Source: Parvibaculaceae bacterium
Lineage (GTDB): Bacteria > Pseudomonadota > Alphaproteobacteria > Parvibaculales > Parvibaculaceae
Assembly (NCBI GenBank): GCA_028283765.1
Contig: JAPWJY010000008.1
Span: 1,989,001-2,053,000 of the forward strand
DNA: 64,000 bases
Direction of reading: 5' to 3'
Position numbers and translations under genes: made by a program
Shown: positions 28,109-37,645 of the stretch, one piece after another
Layout: each line of letters begins with the position of its first letter
Position numbering within the stretch: position 1 is the stretch's first letter
Notes under the pieces: model-generated
Databases searched by the model: none
Seen by the model: the letters and a program-made list of their open reading frames with translations, nothing else
Told to the model about the DNA's origin: nothing

Positions 28109-29650
28109 ATGCGCGAGCACAATTCTCTTATGACCGAGGCGTCGATCGATTCGCTCTCGGAAACCTCCGGTGAACCCCATACCGACTGTATGGCGCGCTA
28201 CATCACCGACGAGGAAATCTACGCCGACAAGCTGCGGGAAGAATGCGGCGTCTTCGGCATCATCAACCACCCCGACGCCTCGGCGCTGACCGCGCTCGGC
28301 CTCCATGCCCTCCAGCATCGCGGTCAGGAAGCAGCCGGCATCGTCAGTTTCGACGGCGAACACTTTCATTCCGAACGGCGTCTCGGCCTCGTCGGCGATC
28401 ATTTCTCGTCCGCCGCGACCATCAACCGGCTGGTCGGCGACAGCGCCATCGGCCATGTGCGCTACTCCACCTCGGGCGGCACGCTGCTGCGCAACGTCCA
28501 GCCGCTCTTTGCCGATCTCTGGGGCGGCGGCTTCGCCATCGCCCATAATGGCAACCTAACCAATGCCCGCGCGCTCCGCAGCGATCTCGTCCGTCAGGGG
28601 GCCATCTTCCAGTCCACCTCGGACACGGAAACCATCCTCCAGCTCACCGCCCGCAGCCAGAAGCTGAACACCGTCGAGCGCTTCATCGACGCGCTGAAGC
28701 AGATCGAGGGCGCCTACTCCCTCGTGGTGCTGACCAACAAGAAACTGATCGGCGTGCGGGACCCCCTCGGCATCCGCCCGCTGGTGCTCGGAACCCTCGC
28801 GGGCGCGCCCATCCTCGCCTCGGAAACCGTTGCACTCGACATCATCGGCGCGGACTACGTCCGGGACGTCGAGCCCGGCGAAATGATCGTGGCGACCAAG
28901 GACGGCATCGAGTCGCTCCACCCCTTCCCGCCGCAGCGGCCACGCCCCTGCGTATTCGAATATATCTATTTCGCCCGCCCCGACAGCCAGTTCGGCGGCC
29001 ACAGCGTCTATAACGTCCGCAAGGCGCTGGGGGCCCAGCTTGCCGCGGAAAGCAGCGTCGAGGCCGATGTTGTCGTGCCCGTGCCCGACTCGGGCGTGCC
29101 CGCCGCCATCGGTTATGCCCGCGCCTCGGGCATCCCCTTCGAGCTGGGCATCATCCGCAATCATTATGTCGGCCGGACCTTCATCGAGCCGACCCAGCAG
29201 ATCCGCGCGCTCGGCGTAAAGCTCAAGCACAACGCCAACCGGGCCGTGGTGGAAGGCAAGCGCATCATTCTGGTGGATGATTCCATCGTGCGCGGCACCA
29301 CTTCGGTCAAGATCGTGAAGATGATGTATGAGGCCGGCGCCAGGGAGGTCCACATGCGGATCGCCAGCCCGCCGATCACCCACCCGGATTTCTACGGCAT
29401 CGACACGCCCGAGCAGGAGCAGCTTCTGGCGGCGAACTATGATCTGGAAGGCATGCGCGCCTATATCGGCGTGGACAGCCTCGCCTTCATCACCGTCGAC
29501 GGCCTTTACCGCGCGCTCGGCTATGAGGGGCGCGACCCGGTCCACCCCCAGTTCACGGACCATTGCTTCACCGGCGACTATCCGACCCCGCTGACCGACA
29601 AGAACGGCACCCAGCGCCACCAGCTTTCCCTGCTGGCGGAAATCGCCTGA
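28109..29650 (+). CDS. purF: Amidophosphoribosyltransferase
   Basis: PurF makes phosphoribosylamine from PRPP and glutamine, the first committed step of purine synthesis. The catalytic cysteine is C46 in REECGVFGI; in this branch it becomes the N-terminus after removal of a propeptide, here 45 residues long if ATG 28109 is used, or shorter from ATG 28130. The glutaminase domain (ALQHRGQEAAGI, SAIGHVRYSTSG) is followed by the PRTase domain with the PRPP loop ILVDDSIVRGTTS. GGAG lies 9 bases before ATG 28109. Confidence 0.96.
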   Translation: MREHNSLMTEASIDSLSETSGEPHTDCMARYITDEEIYADKLREECGVFGIINHPDASALTALGLHALQHRGQEAAGIVSFDGEHFHSERRLGLVGDHFSSAATINRLVGDSAIGHVRYSTSGGTLLRNVQPLFADLWGGGFAIAHNGNLTNARALRSDLVRQGAIFQSTSDTETILQLTARSQKLNTVERFIDALKQIEGAYSLVVLTNKKLIGVRDPLGIRPLVLGTLAGAPILASETVALDIIGADYVRDVEPGEMIVATKDGIESLHPFPPQRPRPCVFEYIYFARPDSQFGGHSVYNVRKALGAQLAAESSVEADVVVPVPDSGVPAAIGYARASGIPFELGIIRNHYVGRTFIEPTQQIRALGVKLKHNANRAVVEGKRIILVDDSIVRGTTSVKIVKMMYEAGAREVHMRIASPPITHPDFYGIDTPEQEQLLAANYDLEGMRAYIGVDSLAFITVDGLYRALGYEGRDPVHPQFTDHCFTGDYPTPLTDKNGTQRHQLSLLAEIA

Positions 29651-29678
29651 TCCCATTATGTCTATCCCCGCATTATCG

Positions 29679-29706
29679 AAAGGCCCGCGCAAGCGGGCCT
29701 TTGTTT
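29679..29706 (+). terminator. Terminator after purF
   Basis: A stem formed by AAAGGCCCGC and GCGGGCCTTT around a short loop, followed by GTTT, lies 30 bases after the purF stop. It may let some transcripts continue into the SDR gene, which starts 23 bases later. Confidence 0.78.
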
Positions 29707-29728
29707 CATCGAGAACCCGGAGAGTTTC

Positions 29729-30439
29729 ATGACCGGACGACTGGACGGCCGCCTGGCGGTGATTACGGGAGCTTCGCGCGGCATCGGCCGGGCCGCAGCC
29801 CTGGCGCTGGCCGCCGAAGGAGCCCATCTCATCGTCATCGCCCGGACCGTGGGCGGGCTTGAGGATCTGGACGACGAGATCAAGACGCTGGGGGGCAGCG
29901 CGACGCTGGTGCCGCTCGATCTGACCGACGGGGCCGCCATCGACCGGCTGGGACTTTCAATCCATGAGCGCTGGGGCAAGCTCGACATATTGATCGGCAA
30001 TGCCGCCATTCTGGGGGTTCTGACGCCTCTTTCCCACCTCGATCCCAAGGAGTGGGACAAGCTGATGGCGATCAATGTGACCGCCAACTATCGCCTGATC
30101 CGCTCGCTGGAGCCGCTGCTCAAGCGTTCCGACGCGGGACGCGCCATCTTCCTGACCTCGGGCGCCGCGCAGAAATGCCGGGCCTACTGGGGCGGTTATT
30201 CGGTGACCAAGGCGGCGCTCGACGCCATGATCAAGACATGGGCCAACGAACTCAATGAAACCAGCATCAAGGCCAATCTGCTGAGCCCCGGCCCGATGCA
30301 TACGCTGATGCGGCGCAAGGCCATGCCGGGGGAAGACCCGGCGATCCTGCCCGATCCTTCGGTGCTTGCCCCGCTCTTTATCGAGCTGAGTTCACCCGGT
30401 TGCGCGCGCCACGGCGAAACGGTTCAGTTCAACCTGTAA
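29729..30439 (+). CDS. Short-chain dehydrogenase/reductase, unknown substrate
   Basis: The 236-residue product is a classical SDR with cofactor loop TGASRGIGRAA, the NAAI variant of the NNAG motif (IGNAAILG), and the catalytic Ser/Tyr/Lys in FLTSGAAQKCRAYWGGYSVTKAAL. The C-terminus is short and contains LLSPGPMHTLMRRKAMPGEDP. Substrate cannot be predicted. The purF-SDR arrangement recurs in related alphaproteobacteria, but no metabolic link is obvious. A GGAG lies before the ATG. Confidence 0.85.
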   Translation: MTGRLDGRLAVITGASRGIGRAAALALAAEGAHLIVIARTVGGLEDLDDEIKTLGGSATLVPLDLTDGAAIDRLGLSIHERWGKLDILIGNAAILGVLTPLSHLDPKEWDKLMAINVTANYRLIRSLEPLLKRSDAGRAIFLTSGAAQKCRAYWGGYSVTKAALDAMIKTWANELNETSIKANLLSPGPMHTLMRRKAMPGEDPAILPDPSVLAPLFIELSSPGCARHGETVQFNL

Positions 30440-30499
30440 ACGAAAGGGCGCGATCCCTGACCGCGCCCCTCCTTCATCAAAAGCAACCGCTGGCGGCGA

Positions 30500-30718
30500 T
30501 TACTGGTTCGTGGTGTTGCCGCTATCGCTGGGCGTGCTCGGCGTTGCCGGTGTCGCCGGAGGCGTCGCGGGCGTGGCCGGCGCCATGCTGGGCGCATCGG
30601 CAGGCGGCGTGGTGGTGTCCGCAGGCGGCGGGGTCGTCGTGTCGTTTTTCTTGTCATCACAGGCGCCCAGTGCGAACAGTGGGGCCACAGCGGCGATGAC
30701 GATCAAAATTTTGCGCAT
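30500..30718 (-). CDS. Small Thr/Pro-rich lipoprotein
   Basis: The 72-residue product starts MRKILIVIAAVAPLFALGAC; the ALGAC lipobox predicts lipid attachment at Cys20. The mature part begins DDKKND and then consists almost only of Thr, Pro, Ala and Ser (TTTPPPADTTTPPADAPS and similar), so it is disordered and may act as a spacer or wall-interacting stalk. Its leader is very similar to that of the next gene upstream, suggesting duplication. GAGGG precedes the ATG. Function unknown. Confidence 0.65.
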   Translation of the reverse strand: MRKILIVIAAVAPLFALGACDDKKNDTTTPPPADTTTPPADAPSMAPATPATPPATPATPSTPSDSGNTTNQ

Positions 30719-30755
30719 TTCATTTCCCTCTTCCTATTATCTGTTAGTTGAGTAA

Positions 30756-30798
30756 CCAGCTTGCCCTCCCCCCGGCACATCCGGCGAAGCCAAGCTGG
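30756..30798 (-). terminator. Possible stem-loop between two small lipoprotein genes
   Basis: An 8-bp inverted repeat (CCAGCTTG at 30756-30763, CAAGCTGG at 30791-30798) with flanking GTAACC/GGTTAC complementarity lies downstream of the lipoprotein ending at 30812. It has a GC-rich inner stem but no T-run, so termination is uncertain. Confidence 0.35.
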
Positions 30799-30811
30799 CT
30801 GGATGAGCGGG

Positions 30812-31009
30812 TTACTTCTTGTCGCCGAGCGTATCGTCGACAGCCCGGCCCGCCTTTTCCGCCGGTCCCGGCGGATCGATCGCGTCCTTTACAGACTGGG
30901 CGGCATTGTCGATCTTCTCGCCCGTCTTCTCTGCCGGGCCCTTGTCGTCGCACGCCGCCACAAACAGCAGCGGTGCAACGGCCATGGCCGCAATCAGAAG
31001 TTTACGCAT
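30812..31009 (-). CDS. Small charged lipoprotein
   Basis: The 65-residue product starts MRKLLIAAMAVAPLLFVAAC with a VAAC lipobox, then DDKGPAEKTGEKIDNAAQS and DPPGPAEKAGRAVDDTLGDKK, two short related segments around AEK-G that suggest an internal repeat of amphipathic helix. It resembles the entericidin/YgdI-like class of tiny alpha-helical lipoproteins in size and composition, but I cannot assign a family. AGGAGA precedes the ATG. The leader matches the neighbouring 30500-30718 protein. Confidence 0.65.
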   Translation of the reverse strand: MRKLLIAAMAVAPLLFVAACDDKGPAEKTGEKIDNAAQSVKDAIDPPGPAEKAGRAVDDTLGDKK

Positions 31010-31084
31010 TCAGATCTCCTGTGATCGTTGAATTACTACCGGGTGAAACACCCGCGCGGCCAACTGGTTCCGTAATGCCGGGGA

Positions 31085-31321
31085 TTAGTCGCCGGTCACC
31101 GCATGGCCGAGAACGCCGCCGACGACCGCACCGCCAATGGTGGCCGCGGTTTTACCGTTACCCTTGCCGAACTGGTTGCCTACAAGACCGCCCGCGCCGG
31201 CACCAACCACGGTGCCGCAGGATGCAAGCCCGAGAGGGGCGATCATGAGCATGGAAACAATCGCGCAGCGCCCGATGATCTTCGCGGGCGAACGCCGCTG
31301 ACCCCTGGTGAATTCAGACAT
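31085..31321 (-). CDS. Small glycine-zipper membrane protein
   Basis: The 78-residue product has a signal-like hydrophobic segment ending MIAPLGLASC and then GTVVGAGAGGLVGNQFGKGNGKTAATIGGAVVGGVLGHAVTG. This is a glycine-zipper 2TM domain as in the 17-kDa rickettsial surface antigen and SlyB-type proteins. It probably inserts in the outer or inner membrane. The frame opens at 31375, but ATG 31321 has GGAGGA upstream and is preferred. A good promoter lies just upstream. Confidence 0.72.
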   Translation of the reverse strand: MSEFTRGQRRSPAKIIGRCAIVSMLMIAPLGLASCGTVVGAGAGGLVGNQFGKGNGKTAATIGGAVVGGVLGHAVTGD

Positions 31322-31392
31322 AACAATTCCTCCTTCGCTGCCGATGCCGAAACGGGACGCCCAAAACGTCACCACTTCCCGCCTCGTTATTA

Positions 31393-31421
31393 AGCATATG
31401 GAGGTATTTTAATATTGTTAA
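31393..31421 (-). promoter_or_regulatory. Promoter of the glycine-zipper protein gene
   Basis: On the minus strand TTAACA (31421-31416), a 17-base spacer and TATGCT (31398-31393) form a good housekeeping promoter. It sits in an A/T-rich island (about 31,390-31,480) of this otherwise GC-rich region and would give a leader of roughly 65 bases. Confidence 0.55.
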
Positions 31422-31556
31422 CCACTTGAAATTTCAGAATTAATCCCTAGCCATAAAAATCGCTAAATTGCCCTGATTTGGACAGATTGCGTGGCCTGTT
31501 CGTTCCAGAATGAAAACGGATTCGGGGATGGACAAGCCGCCGCATCCCCGAATCGA

Positions 31557-32966
31557 TCAGCTTTTCTTGTTGGCGAAAGGATTCTTCGTCTTGCGCATGT
31601 AAATGCGGATCGGCACCCCCGGCAGGTCGAACGCCTCGCGGATGCCATTGACCAGATAGCGCTTGTAATCGGTGGGCACCTCCGGCGCGCGGCTGGAGAA
31701 GATGGCGAACGTCGGCGGACGCGACTTCACCTGCGCCATATATTTAAGCGATATGGGCCGCCCCCGGGCTGCGGGCGGGGTGTGGCGGGAAACCGCCTCC
31801 TCAAGCCAGCGGTTGAGCCTTGAGGTCGAGATACGCGAATTCCACAGCTCATGGACCTTTTCGACGGTCGGCATCAGCTTTTCGGTTCCCCGGGAGGTCA
31901 GCGCCGAAAAAGTGATGATCGGCACGCCTCTGATCTGGGGCAGCATCCGCTCCAGCACTTCCTTGAGTTCCTTGAGCTTGGCGGTGCGGTCCTCGATCAG
32001 ATCCCATTTATTGACCGCCACGAGGAAGGCCCGGCCCTCCTGCTCCACCAGATCGGCGATATGGAGATCCTGCCGCTCGAACGGCTGGGTGGCGTCGAGC
32101 ACCAGCACCACGACCTCGGCGAAGCGCACGGCGCGCAGGGCGTCGGCCACTGACAGTTTTTCAAGCTTTTCCGTGACCCGGGCGCGCTTGCGGATGCCCG
32201 CCGTGTCGAAAATCTTGACCCGCCGGTCGCGCCAGGTCCATTCGATCCCGATGGCGTCGCGCGTGATCCCGGCCTCAGGCCCGGTCAGCATCCGGTCCTC
32301 GCCCAGAAGCTGGTTGATCAGGGTCGATTTGCCGACATTGGGACGGCCGACGATGGCGATGCGCAGCGGCACCTCCAGATCAGGCTCGTAGGGCATGTCG
32401 GCGTCAAAGCCCTCGACCTCCTCGGAGTCGAGCAGGCTCTCGACCTCAAGCCCGGTTTCCTCGTCCGCAATACTGTCGGCGAAGGGCTCAAGCGCATCGT
32501 ATAGCTCGCCCAGCCCCTGCCCGTGCTCGGCCGAGATGGCCAATGGTTCACCGAGACCGAGTTCATAAGACTCGTTCATGCCCGTGGTGCCCTTGCCGCC
32601 CTCGCACTTGTTCGCCACGAGAATGACGGGCGTCGTCTGGCGGCGCAGGATCTGGGCAAAGGAAAGATCGAGCGGGGTGACGCCCGCGCGCGCATCGATC
32701 AGCATCAGGCAGACATCGGCATCCGCGATGGCGAGGTCCGTCTGGCGGCGCATCCGGGCCTCCAGACTGTCGTCGGTCGCCTCTTCCAGCCCCGCAGTGT
32801 CGATGATCTTGAAATGAAGATCGAAAAGCCGGGCGTCGCCCTCCCGGCGGTCACGGGTCACCCCCGGACGGTCATCGACGAGCGCCAGCTTGCGGCCTAC
32901 CAGCCGGTTGAACAGTGTGGACTTGCCAACATTGGGCCGTCCCACAATGGCGACTTTGAACGTCAC
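31557..32966 (-). CDS. der: Ribosome biogenesis GTPase Der (EngA)
   Basis: Der has two GTPase domains in tandem and helps assemble the 50S subunit. Both G1 loops are visible ([18 protein letters not shown] near the start and [18 protein letters not shown] in the second half), as are DRPGVTRD and [11 protein letters not shown], and a KH-like C-terminal domain. An ATG at 32987 is in frame, but GTG 32966 is preceded by GAAGGG at nine bases and gives the standard start [10 protein letters not shown], so it is chosen (469 residues). Confidence 0.96.
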   Translation of the reverse strand: MTFKVAIVGRPNVGKSTLFNRLVGRKLALVDDRPGVTRDRREGDARLFDLHFKIIDTAGLEEATDDSLEARMRRQTDLAIADADVCLMLIDARAGVTPLDLSFAQILRRQTTPVILVANKCEGGKGTTGMNESYELGLGEPLAISAEHGQGLGELYDALEPFADSIADEETGLEVESLLDSEEVEGFDADMPYEPDLEVPLRIAIVGRPNVGKSTLINQLLGEDRMLTGPEAGITRDAIGIEWTWRDRRVKIFDTAGIRKRARVTEKLEKLSVADALRAVRFAEVVVLVLDATQPFERQDLHIADLVEQEGRAFLVAVNKWDLIEDRTAKLKELKEVLERMLPQIRGVPIITFSALTSRGTEKLMPTVEKVHELWNSRISTSRLNRWLEEAVSRHTPPAARGRPISLKYMAQVKSRPPTFAIFSSRAPEVPTDYKRYLVNGIREAFDLPGVPIRIYMRKTKNPFANKKS

Positions 32967-33013
32967 GAGGGGCCACCCTTCTTTCATCAGCGGACCATGA
33001 TGGACCTGGCTTC

Positions 33014-34402
33014 CTATTTGTAGGAAATCAGGTCCGCATCATTGGTCAGCACATAGATGGATCCATTCGCCACGATTGGCGGAATGAGAGAACCTTCCGG
33101 AAGGTCCACGCTTTTGGTGGTTTTACCGTCCTGCGGCGAGGCGGCAATCATCTGGCCGCTTGAAGAAACCAGAACGAGCTGGCCACCTGCGAGCACAGGG
33201 CCGCTCCACTGGATGCGGCGCGACGTAATATCCTCGGGGTCCTCGAATTTCTGGAGCTGGACGATCCAGCGGACACGTCCGTCCGAACGCTGAAGCGCCA
33301 CCAGTTCGGAATCGAGCGTGACGAGGAAAATATAATCCCCGGCGATCCAGGGCGTCTGCACGCCCCCGATCTCCCGCGTCCAGATGCGTTCGCCGGTGCG
33401 CAGATCGATGGCGACCATGCGGCCCGAATGGCTGACCGCATAGACCTTGCCCTGATCGATGACGGGGCGGCCCGCAATGTCGTTGAGTTCGGTCAGCGAA
33501 CTCATGTTGCCGGTGCGGGTGAGTGAATCGTTCCAGTTGGCGTTGCCGTTTTCGACGCGCAGGGCGTAAATCTCGCCCGAGGAATAAGGCGCGACCACGG
33601 TCGTATCCTCGACAGCGGGGCTGGTCGCGGCCAGAATGCCCGCAGTCTCGGAGATGCCCTGCTGACGCCAGATGATGTCGCCCTTGTCCTGCGACAGCGC
33701 AATGGTCTGGTTATCGGCGGTCACGGCGAAGACGCGCCCCCCGATGGCCGTCGGCGAGGATCGGAAGGGGTCTCCCACATTCTGCTTCCAGATGATCGAG
33801 CCATCCGAGGGATTGACCGCATAGACGACGCCAAAGCCCGTGGCGATGAAGAGACGGCCATTGTCGAAGGCGACGCCGCCGCCCCGCCCGGCCGCCGGAT
33901 CGTCATCCTCCGGCACCAGATCCTGGGACCAGACATGCTCGCCCGTGGCGGCATCGAAGGCCCGCAGGGTGGATTCGGCGTCGAGCACATAGATCCGGCC
34001 CGCCGCGAGGACGGGCGACGCCGTCAATTGGGCCGCGCCGCTCGAACCGGCGCCAGCATCGCTCGACCAGGCTTTCTCGAAACCGTTCGACGAGGCCAGA
34101 TTGTACATGGCGTTGGACGGGCTGCCGCCGGGCTGCGGCCAGTCCGTGTTCGCCACCGGATCGGGCAGATAGATCGTGTCGCTCTGCAAATCCGGGTCGG
34201 CCTGCAAGCTCTGGTCAAGCGCCATCACCGAAATCCGCTTGCCCGGCAATTTGGCCGCCGGCGCGCTGGTGAACCAGCCATCGATGGTGCTGCATCCGGT
34301 CAGCATAAGGCCGAGGGCGCACATGCCGGCGAGCTTCACCAGCCCGTCGGACAGGCTCGCGGGCCGGGAAGTGCGGCCATGAAAGGCACCACGCATCGCC
34401 AT
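33014..34402 (-). CDS. bamB: BamB-type outer-membrane assembly lipoprotein
   Basis: BamB is a beta-propeller lipoprotein of the BAM complex that inserts beta-barrel proteins. The 462-residue product has a lipobox LMLTGC after an extended N-terminal region (about residue 37) and a series of PQQ-like WD-type repeats ([49 protein letters not shown]). It lies between der and the TPR gene, with its ATG only four bases after the TPR stop; the yfgM-bamB-der order is conserved in proteobacteria. Confidence 0.92.
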   Translation of the reverse strand: MAMRGAFHGRTSRPASLSDGLVKLAGMCALGLMLTGCSTIDGWFTSAPAAKLPGKRISVMALDQSLQADPDLQSDTIYLPDPVANTDWPQPGGSPSNAMYNLASSNGFEKAWSSDAGAGSSGAAQLTASPVLAAGRIYVLDAESTLRAFDAATGEHVWSQDLVPEDDDPAAGRGGGVAFDNGRLFIATGFGVVYAVNPSDGSIIWKQNVGDPFRSSPTAIGGRVFAVTADNQTIALSQDKGDIIWRQQGISETAGILAATSPAVEDTTVVAPYSSGEIYALRVENGNANWNDSLTRTGNMSSLTELNDIAGRPVIDQGKVYAVSHSGRMVAIDLRTGERIWTREIGGVQTPWIAGDYIFLVTLDSELVALQRSDGRVRWIVQLQKFEDPEDITSRRIQWSGPVLAGGQLVLVSSSGQMIAASPQDGKTTKSVDLPEGSLIPPIVANGSIYVLTNDADLISYK

Positions 34403-34405
34403 GGG

Positions 34406-35152
34406 TTACTCCGATTTACCGGGCTGCACAGCAGCCTCCGGGGATTTGCTGGGCTGCTTGGAAGCATCTGGGGCGGGAACAGCCGAGGCCTCGGCAGGCG
34501 GCGGCAACAGGGGCGCGATCAGCGCCTTCATGACATGGGCGCGGTCGCGCAGCCCCGCCGAGGCGGCCGGGTCGTCGATGATCGCCTGAAAGTTCGAGTC
34601 GGCCTCGCCATATTTGCCGGCCTTGTAGGCCGACAGCCCGATCAGCTCGCGCGCAACATTGTTCCAGGGCTTGCTCGTGTCGGTCTGGCCCTGAAGCTCT
34701 TTCTGCACATCTTCGTAGCTGGCGGTATCGACCTCGGCCATCGCCGCCTTGACGTGGGCCAGTCCCTTGAGAACGTCGGGGGCATCATCAGCGGCGGCAA
34801 TGGCGTGATAGGCGGCGACGGCGCCCTGCCGGTCACCGGCCCTGATCAGGGCAGCGGCTTCCTCGAAGCGGGCGAGCACGGCGTAACCGCCCGACGCATT
34901 GGCGGCAAAATCGCCCAGCGCGGCGCTCGCCTGCTTGTCGTCCTTCGACTTGACGTCGGCAATGAGCTGGTCATAGCGGGCCGACACCTTCTCGGCCTGC
35001 GCCCGGCTCCATGTCCTCCAGCCCAGATAGCCCGCCGTGCAGACCAGAATCGCGAGCGCCAGTCCGATGACATAAAGGCCGAAACGGTCCCAAAGATTCT
35101 TCAATTGGTCCCGGCGAATGTCTTCTTGAACTTCGCGCAACAGGTCAGACAA
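34406..35152 (-). CDS. YfgM-like TPR membrane protein
   Basis: The 248-residue product starts MSDLLREVQEDIRRDQLKNLWDRFG, followed by one membrane segment (LYVIGLALAILVCTAGYLGW, residues 27-46) and a periplasmic helical region of TPR-like repeats, ending in an Ala/Pro-rich tail. The layout matches YfgM-type proteins, which act as periplasmic chaperone or SecYEG-associated factors next to BamB. Its stop almost touches bamB's start, so the two are coupled. Confidence 0.82.
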   Translation of the reverse strand: MSDLLREVQEDIRRDQLKNLWDRFGLYVIGLALAILVCTAGYLGWRTWSRAQAEKVSARYDQLIADVKSKDDKQASAALGDFAANASGGYAVLARFEEAAALIRAGDRQGAVAAYHAIAAADDAPDVLKGLAHVKAAMAEVDTASYEDVQKELQGQTDTSKPWNNVARELIGLSAYKAGKYGEADSNFQAIIDDPAASAGLRDRAHVMKALIAPLLPPPAEASAVPAPDASKQPSKSPEAAVQPGKSE

Positions 35153-35245
35153 AATTCAGCTCCAGAGCAGGGTCTGTCGCAGGTGGCGGGCCACCCCTAC
35201 AGGATTCACGAACGGCCGGATTTCAGGCGGCTCAAAATAGCGTCA

Positions 35246-35280
35246 GACCCACCGGAAGGCAAACGCCCGTCCGGTGGGTC
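35246..35280 (-). terminator. Stem-loop between panB and the TPR gene
   Basis: A perfect 11-bp stem (GACCCACCGGA at 35246-35256, TCCGGTGGGTC at 35270-35280) around a 13-base loop lies downstream of panB. There is no strong T-run on either strand, so it may be a terminator without a classic tail or an mRNA-stabilising structure. Confidence 0.5.
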
Positions 35281-35312
35281 CCGCCGCAGAACAGTACGTA
35301 ATAAATAAAGCC

Positions 35313-36137
35313 TCAGGGCACTTTCTTCATACCATAGGTATGCGCCGCCGCCGGAAAGCTGCGGGCCCGCACTTCCCGGGCATAGGCTTCCGCCGCGCCC
35401 GCGATCTGCGCGCCCAGCGTCGCGAATTCCTTGACGAACTTGGGCGGGTTGGGAGAGAGGCCGAGCATGTCCTCCAGCACCAGAATCTGGCCGTCGCAAT
35501 GGGCGGAAGCGCCGATACCGATGGTCGGGATGGCAATTTCGTCCGTGATCCGGGCCGCCAGAGGCTCCGCCATGCCTTCCAGCACCACGGCAAAGGCACC
35601 AGCCTCCGCCACGATGCGGGCGTCCTCCTCAAGGCCGCCCCACTCTTCCTGGGTGCGCCCTTGCGTCTTGAAGCCGCCCATCACCTGAATGCTCTGGGGG
35701 GTGAGGCCGATATGGCCCATAACGGGAATGCCGCGCTCCTGAAGATAGTAAATCGTCTCGCCCATGCGCGCGCCGCCTTCGAGCTTCACCGCGGTGCAGC
35801 CCGTTTCCTTGATGATGCGGCAGGCATTACGGAAAGCAATCTCGGGGCTTTCCTCATAGGAGCCGAACGGCATGTCGACCACCACCAGCGCACGGTCCGT
35901 GCCGCGCACGACGGCCGACCCATGGGCGATCATCATGTCGAGGGTGACGCCGAGGGTCGATTCCATGCCGTACATGACCATGCCAAGGGAATCGCCGACC
36001 AGCAGCACATCCACATAGGGGTCCACCATGCGCGCCGTGTGGGCATGATAGGAGGTCAGGCACACCACGGGCTCGGCACCCTTGCGCGCCCGGATTTCGG
36101 GAACGGTGATCCGCTTTATCTTCGACTGCACCGACAT
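35313..36137 (-). CDS. panB: Ketopantoate hydroxymethyltransferase
   Basis: PanB makes ketopantoate in the pantothenate (coenzyme A) pathway. The 274-residue TIM-barrel protein has [33 protein letters not shown], then [10 protein letters not shown], the catalytic-region motif [11 protein letters not shown], and IPTIGIGAS near the C-terminus, all typical. Length is standard. No other pantothenate gene is next to it; the neighbour MFS gene, 156 bases upstream, seems unrelated. Confidence 0.95.
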   Translation of the reverse strand: MSVQSKIKRITVPEIRARKGAEPVVCLTSYHAHTARMVDPYVDVLLVGDSLGMVMYGMESTLGVTLDMMIAHGSAVVRGTDRALVVVDMPFGSYEESPEIAFRNACRIIKETGCTAVKLEGGARMGETIYYLQERGIPVMGHIGLTPQSIQVMGGFKTQGRTQEEWGGLEEDARIVAEAGAFAVVLEGMAEPLAARITDEIAIPTIGIGASAHCDGQILVLEDMLGLSPNPPKFVKEFATLGAQIAGAAEAYAREVRARSFPAAAHTYGMKKVP

Positions 36138-36293
36138 GATCTCACCTCCGCTGAGCCGGATGAACGGCTGACGCCCCTCATTTTCCGCTCTGGAGGCCTT
36201 GCTCCCCTATGGGCGCAAAGCCACGAACTCCCCCCAGAAGGCGGGACCATAGCCCAGCCTCCCCATGGGCGCAATTCCAGGCACCATGAGGGT

Positions 36294-37586
36294 TTATTCC
36301 AGTCCGGTCCCGAGTGCCGGAACCGGTTCCTGAAGTCCCTCGCCGATACTGAAGCGAAGGCGACCTGTTCTGAAGGAGATACGCAGCTTGCGATGTTTCA
36401 TGAGGTAATGAAGGGCGACGGCGGCCGCGGCGAAACCGGACGCGGCCCCGACGGCCAGCGCCCAGCGCGGCCCGAACCTGTCGGATATCCAGCCGACGAA
36501 AGGCGCACCGACAGGAGAACTGCCCAGGGCGATGGCGATGAGGATCGCCAGCACGCGCCCGCGCATGACCGGCTCGGTCGACAATTGCACCAGACTGTTC
36601 GTCGACGTGGTGATGGTCTGGGTCGATATGCCGATGATGACGAGGGCGAGGCCAAAAAGCGCGTAGTTGGGCATGAGGGAGGCCAGAGCGGAGCCCGCGC
36701 CGAAGATCGCGGACGCCGGCAGCAAAACCAGAAAGCCCGGATTTTCCCGCCGGGCGGCGAGCAACGCGCCCGCCACCGTTCCGATCGCCATGATCGACAT
36801 CAGGAGCCCATATTGACTGGCATCCCCATGGAAGGCGCTGACCGACATGGCCGATATGAAAATCGGGAAGTTAAAGCCGAAGGCGCCGATCAGAAAAAGC
36901 ATGAAGAAAATGGCCTTCAGATCGGCTCTTTTCCAGACATATCGGAATCCCTCCGCAAAGCTCCCCGGGCTCCTGCCTGCCCTTTTGCCTTGATGCAACT
37001 CACCGCGACGCAGAAATCCGAGTGAACCGAGGACAGCACAAAACGATGCCGCGTTGATCAGGAACGCCCAGCCCGAGCCCACGCCGGAGATAAGGACGCC
37101 GGAAACGGCCGGCCCCACCATCCGGGCGACATTGAAAGACGTGGAGTTCAACGCGACGGCGTTCGAGAGGTCGGCATCGCCGACGAGTTCCGAGACGAAG
37201 GTCTGGCGTGCGGGCGCGTCAATGGCAGTCACGCATCCAAACAGAAACGCGAACACATACACATGCCATAGCTGAACAAGGCCGGTAACATCGAGCATGC
37301 CGAGCGCAAGGGACAGCAGCGCCATTCCGCCCTGCGTCGCGATCAGCAGCCTACGCCGGTTGAAATGATCCGCCGCATAACCGGTCCAGGGCAGCAGCAG
37401 AAACTGCGGGCCGAACTGAAAGCCGATCACCATGCCGACAGCCGTCGCATTGTGATGGGTAAGCTGGGTGAACACCAGCCAGTCCTGGGCGGTGCGCTGC
37501 ATCCATGTTCCCACATTGGATATGAGCGCGCCGCCCGCCCACAGGCGGTAATTGTATATTTTCAGTGAGCGAAATGTTCCGGGCAC
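36294..37586 (-). CDS. MFS exporter of the EntS/DHA3-like type
   Basis: The 430-residue product has about 12 membrane segments and the DHA3 pattern: NYRLWAGGALISNVGTWMQRTAQDWLVF at the start, DHFNRRRLLI as the loop 2-3 motif, and DAPARQTFVSELVG in the middle. Family members export siderophores (EntS) or drugs. It is the last gene of a MarR-hydrolase-MFS unit, so regulation by the MarR protein and export of its ligand is the simplest reading; a link to the nearby siderophore receptor is possible but not shown. Confidence 0.85.
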   Translation of the reverse strand: MPGTFRSLKIYNYRLWAGGALISNVGTWMQRTAQDWLVFTQLTHHNATAVGMVIGFQFGPQFLLLPWTGYAADHFNRRRLLIATQGGMALLSLALGMLDVTGLVQLWHVYVFAFLFGCVTAIDAPARQTFVSELVGDADLSNAVALNSTSFNVARMVGPAVSGVLISGVGSGWAFLINAASFCAVLGSLGFLRRGELHQGKRAGRSPGSFAEGFRYVWKRADLKAIFFMLFLIGAFGFNFPIFISAMSVSAFHGDASQYGLLMSIMAIGTVAGALLAARRENPGFLVLLPASAIFGAGSALASLMPNYALFGLALVIIGISTQTITTSTNSLVQLSTEPVMRGRVLAILIAIALGSSPVGAPFVGWISDRFGPRWALAVGAASGFAAAAVALHYLMKHRKLRISFRTGRLRFSIGEGLQEPVPALGTGLE

Positions 37587-37645
37587 AATGTTTCTTGCAA
37601 AAGGACAGGGGCGTTATCGCCGTTAAACCGGAGCGCGCTCCGGGA

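Noticed and set aside
28556-29827. A 423-residue minus-strand frame
   Set aside because: Antisense to purF; no domain recognised.
31041-31055. Hairpin CGGGTG-AAA-CACCCG between two small envelope genes
   Set aside because: Short, with no T-run; too weak to call a terminator or regulatory element.
36138-36293. Near-repeat CCTATGGGCGCAA / CCCATGGGCGCAA upstream of panB
   Set aside because: Only 12 of 13 bases match and there is no further structure; likely chance.
33935-37025. Plus-strand frames of 457 and 583 residues opposite bamB, the TPR gene, panB and the MFS gene
   Set aside because: They span several clearly coding minus-strand genes and have shadow composition.
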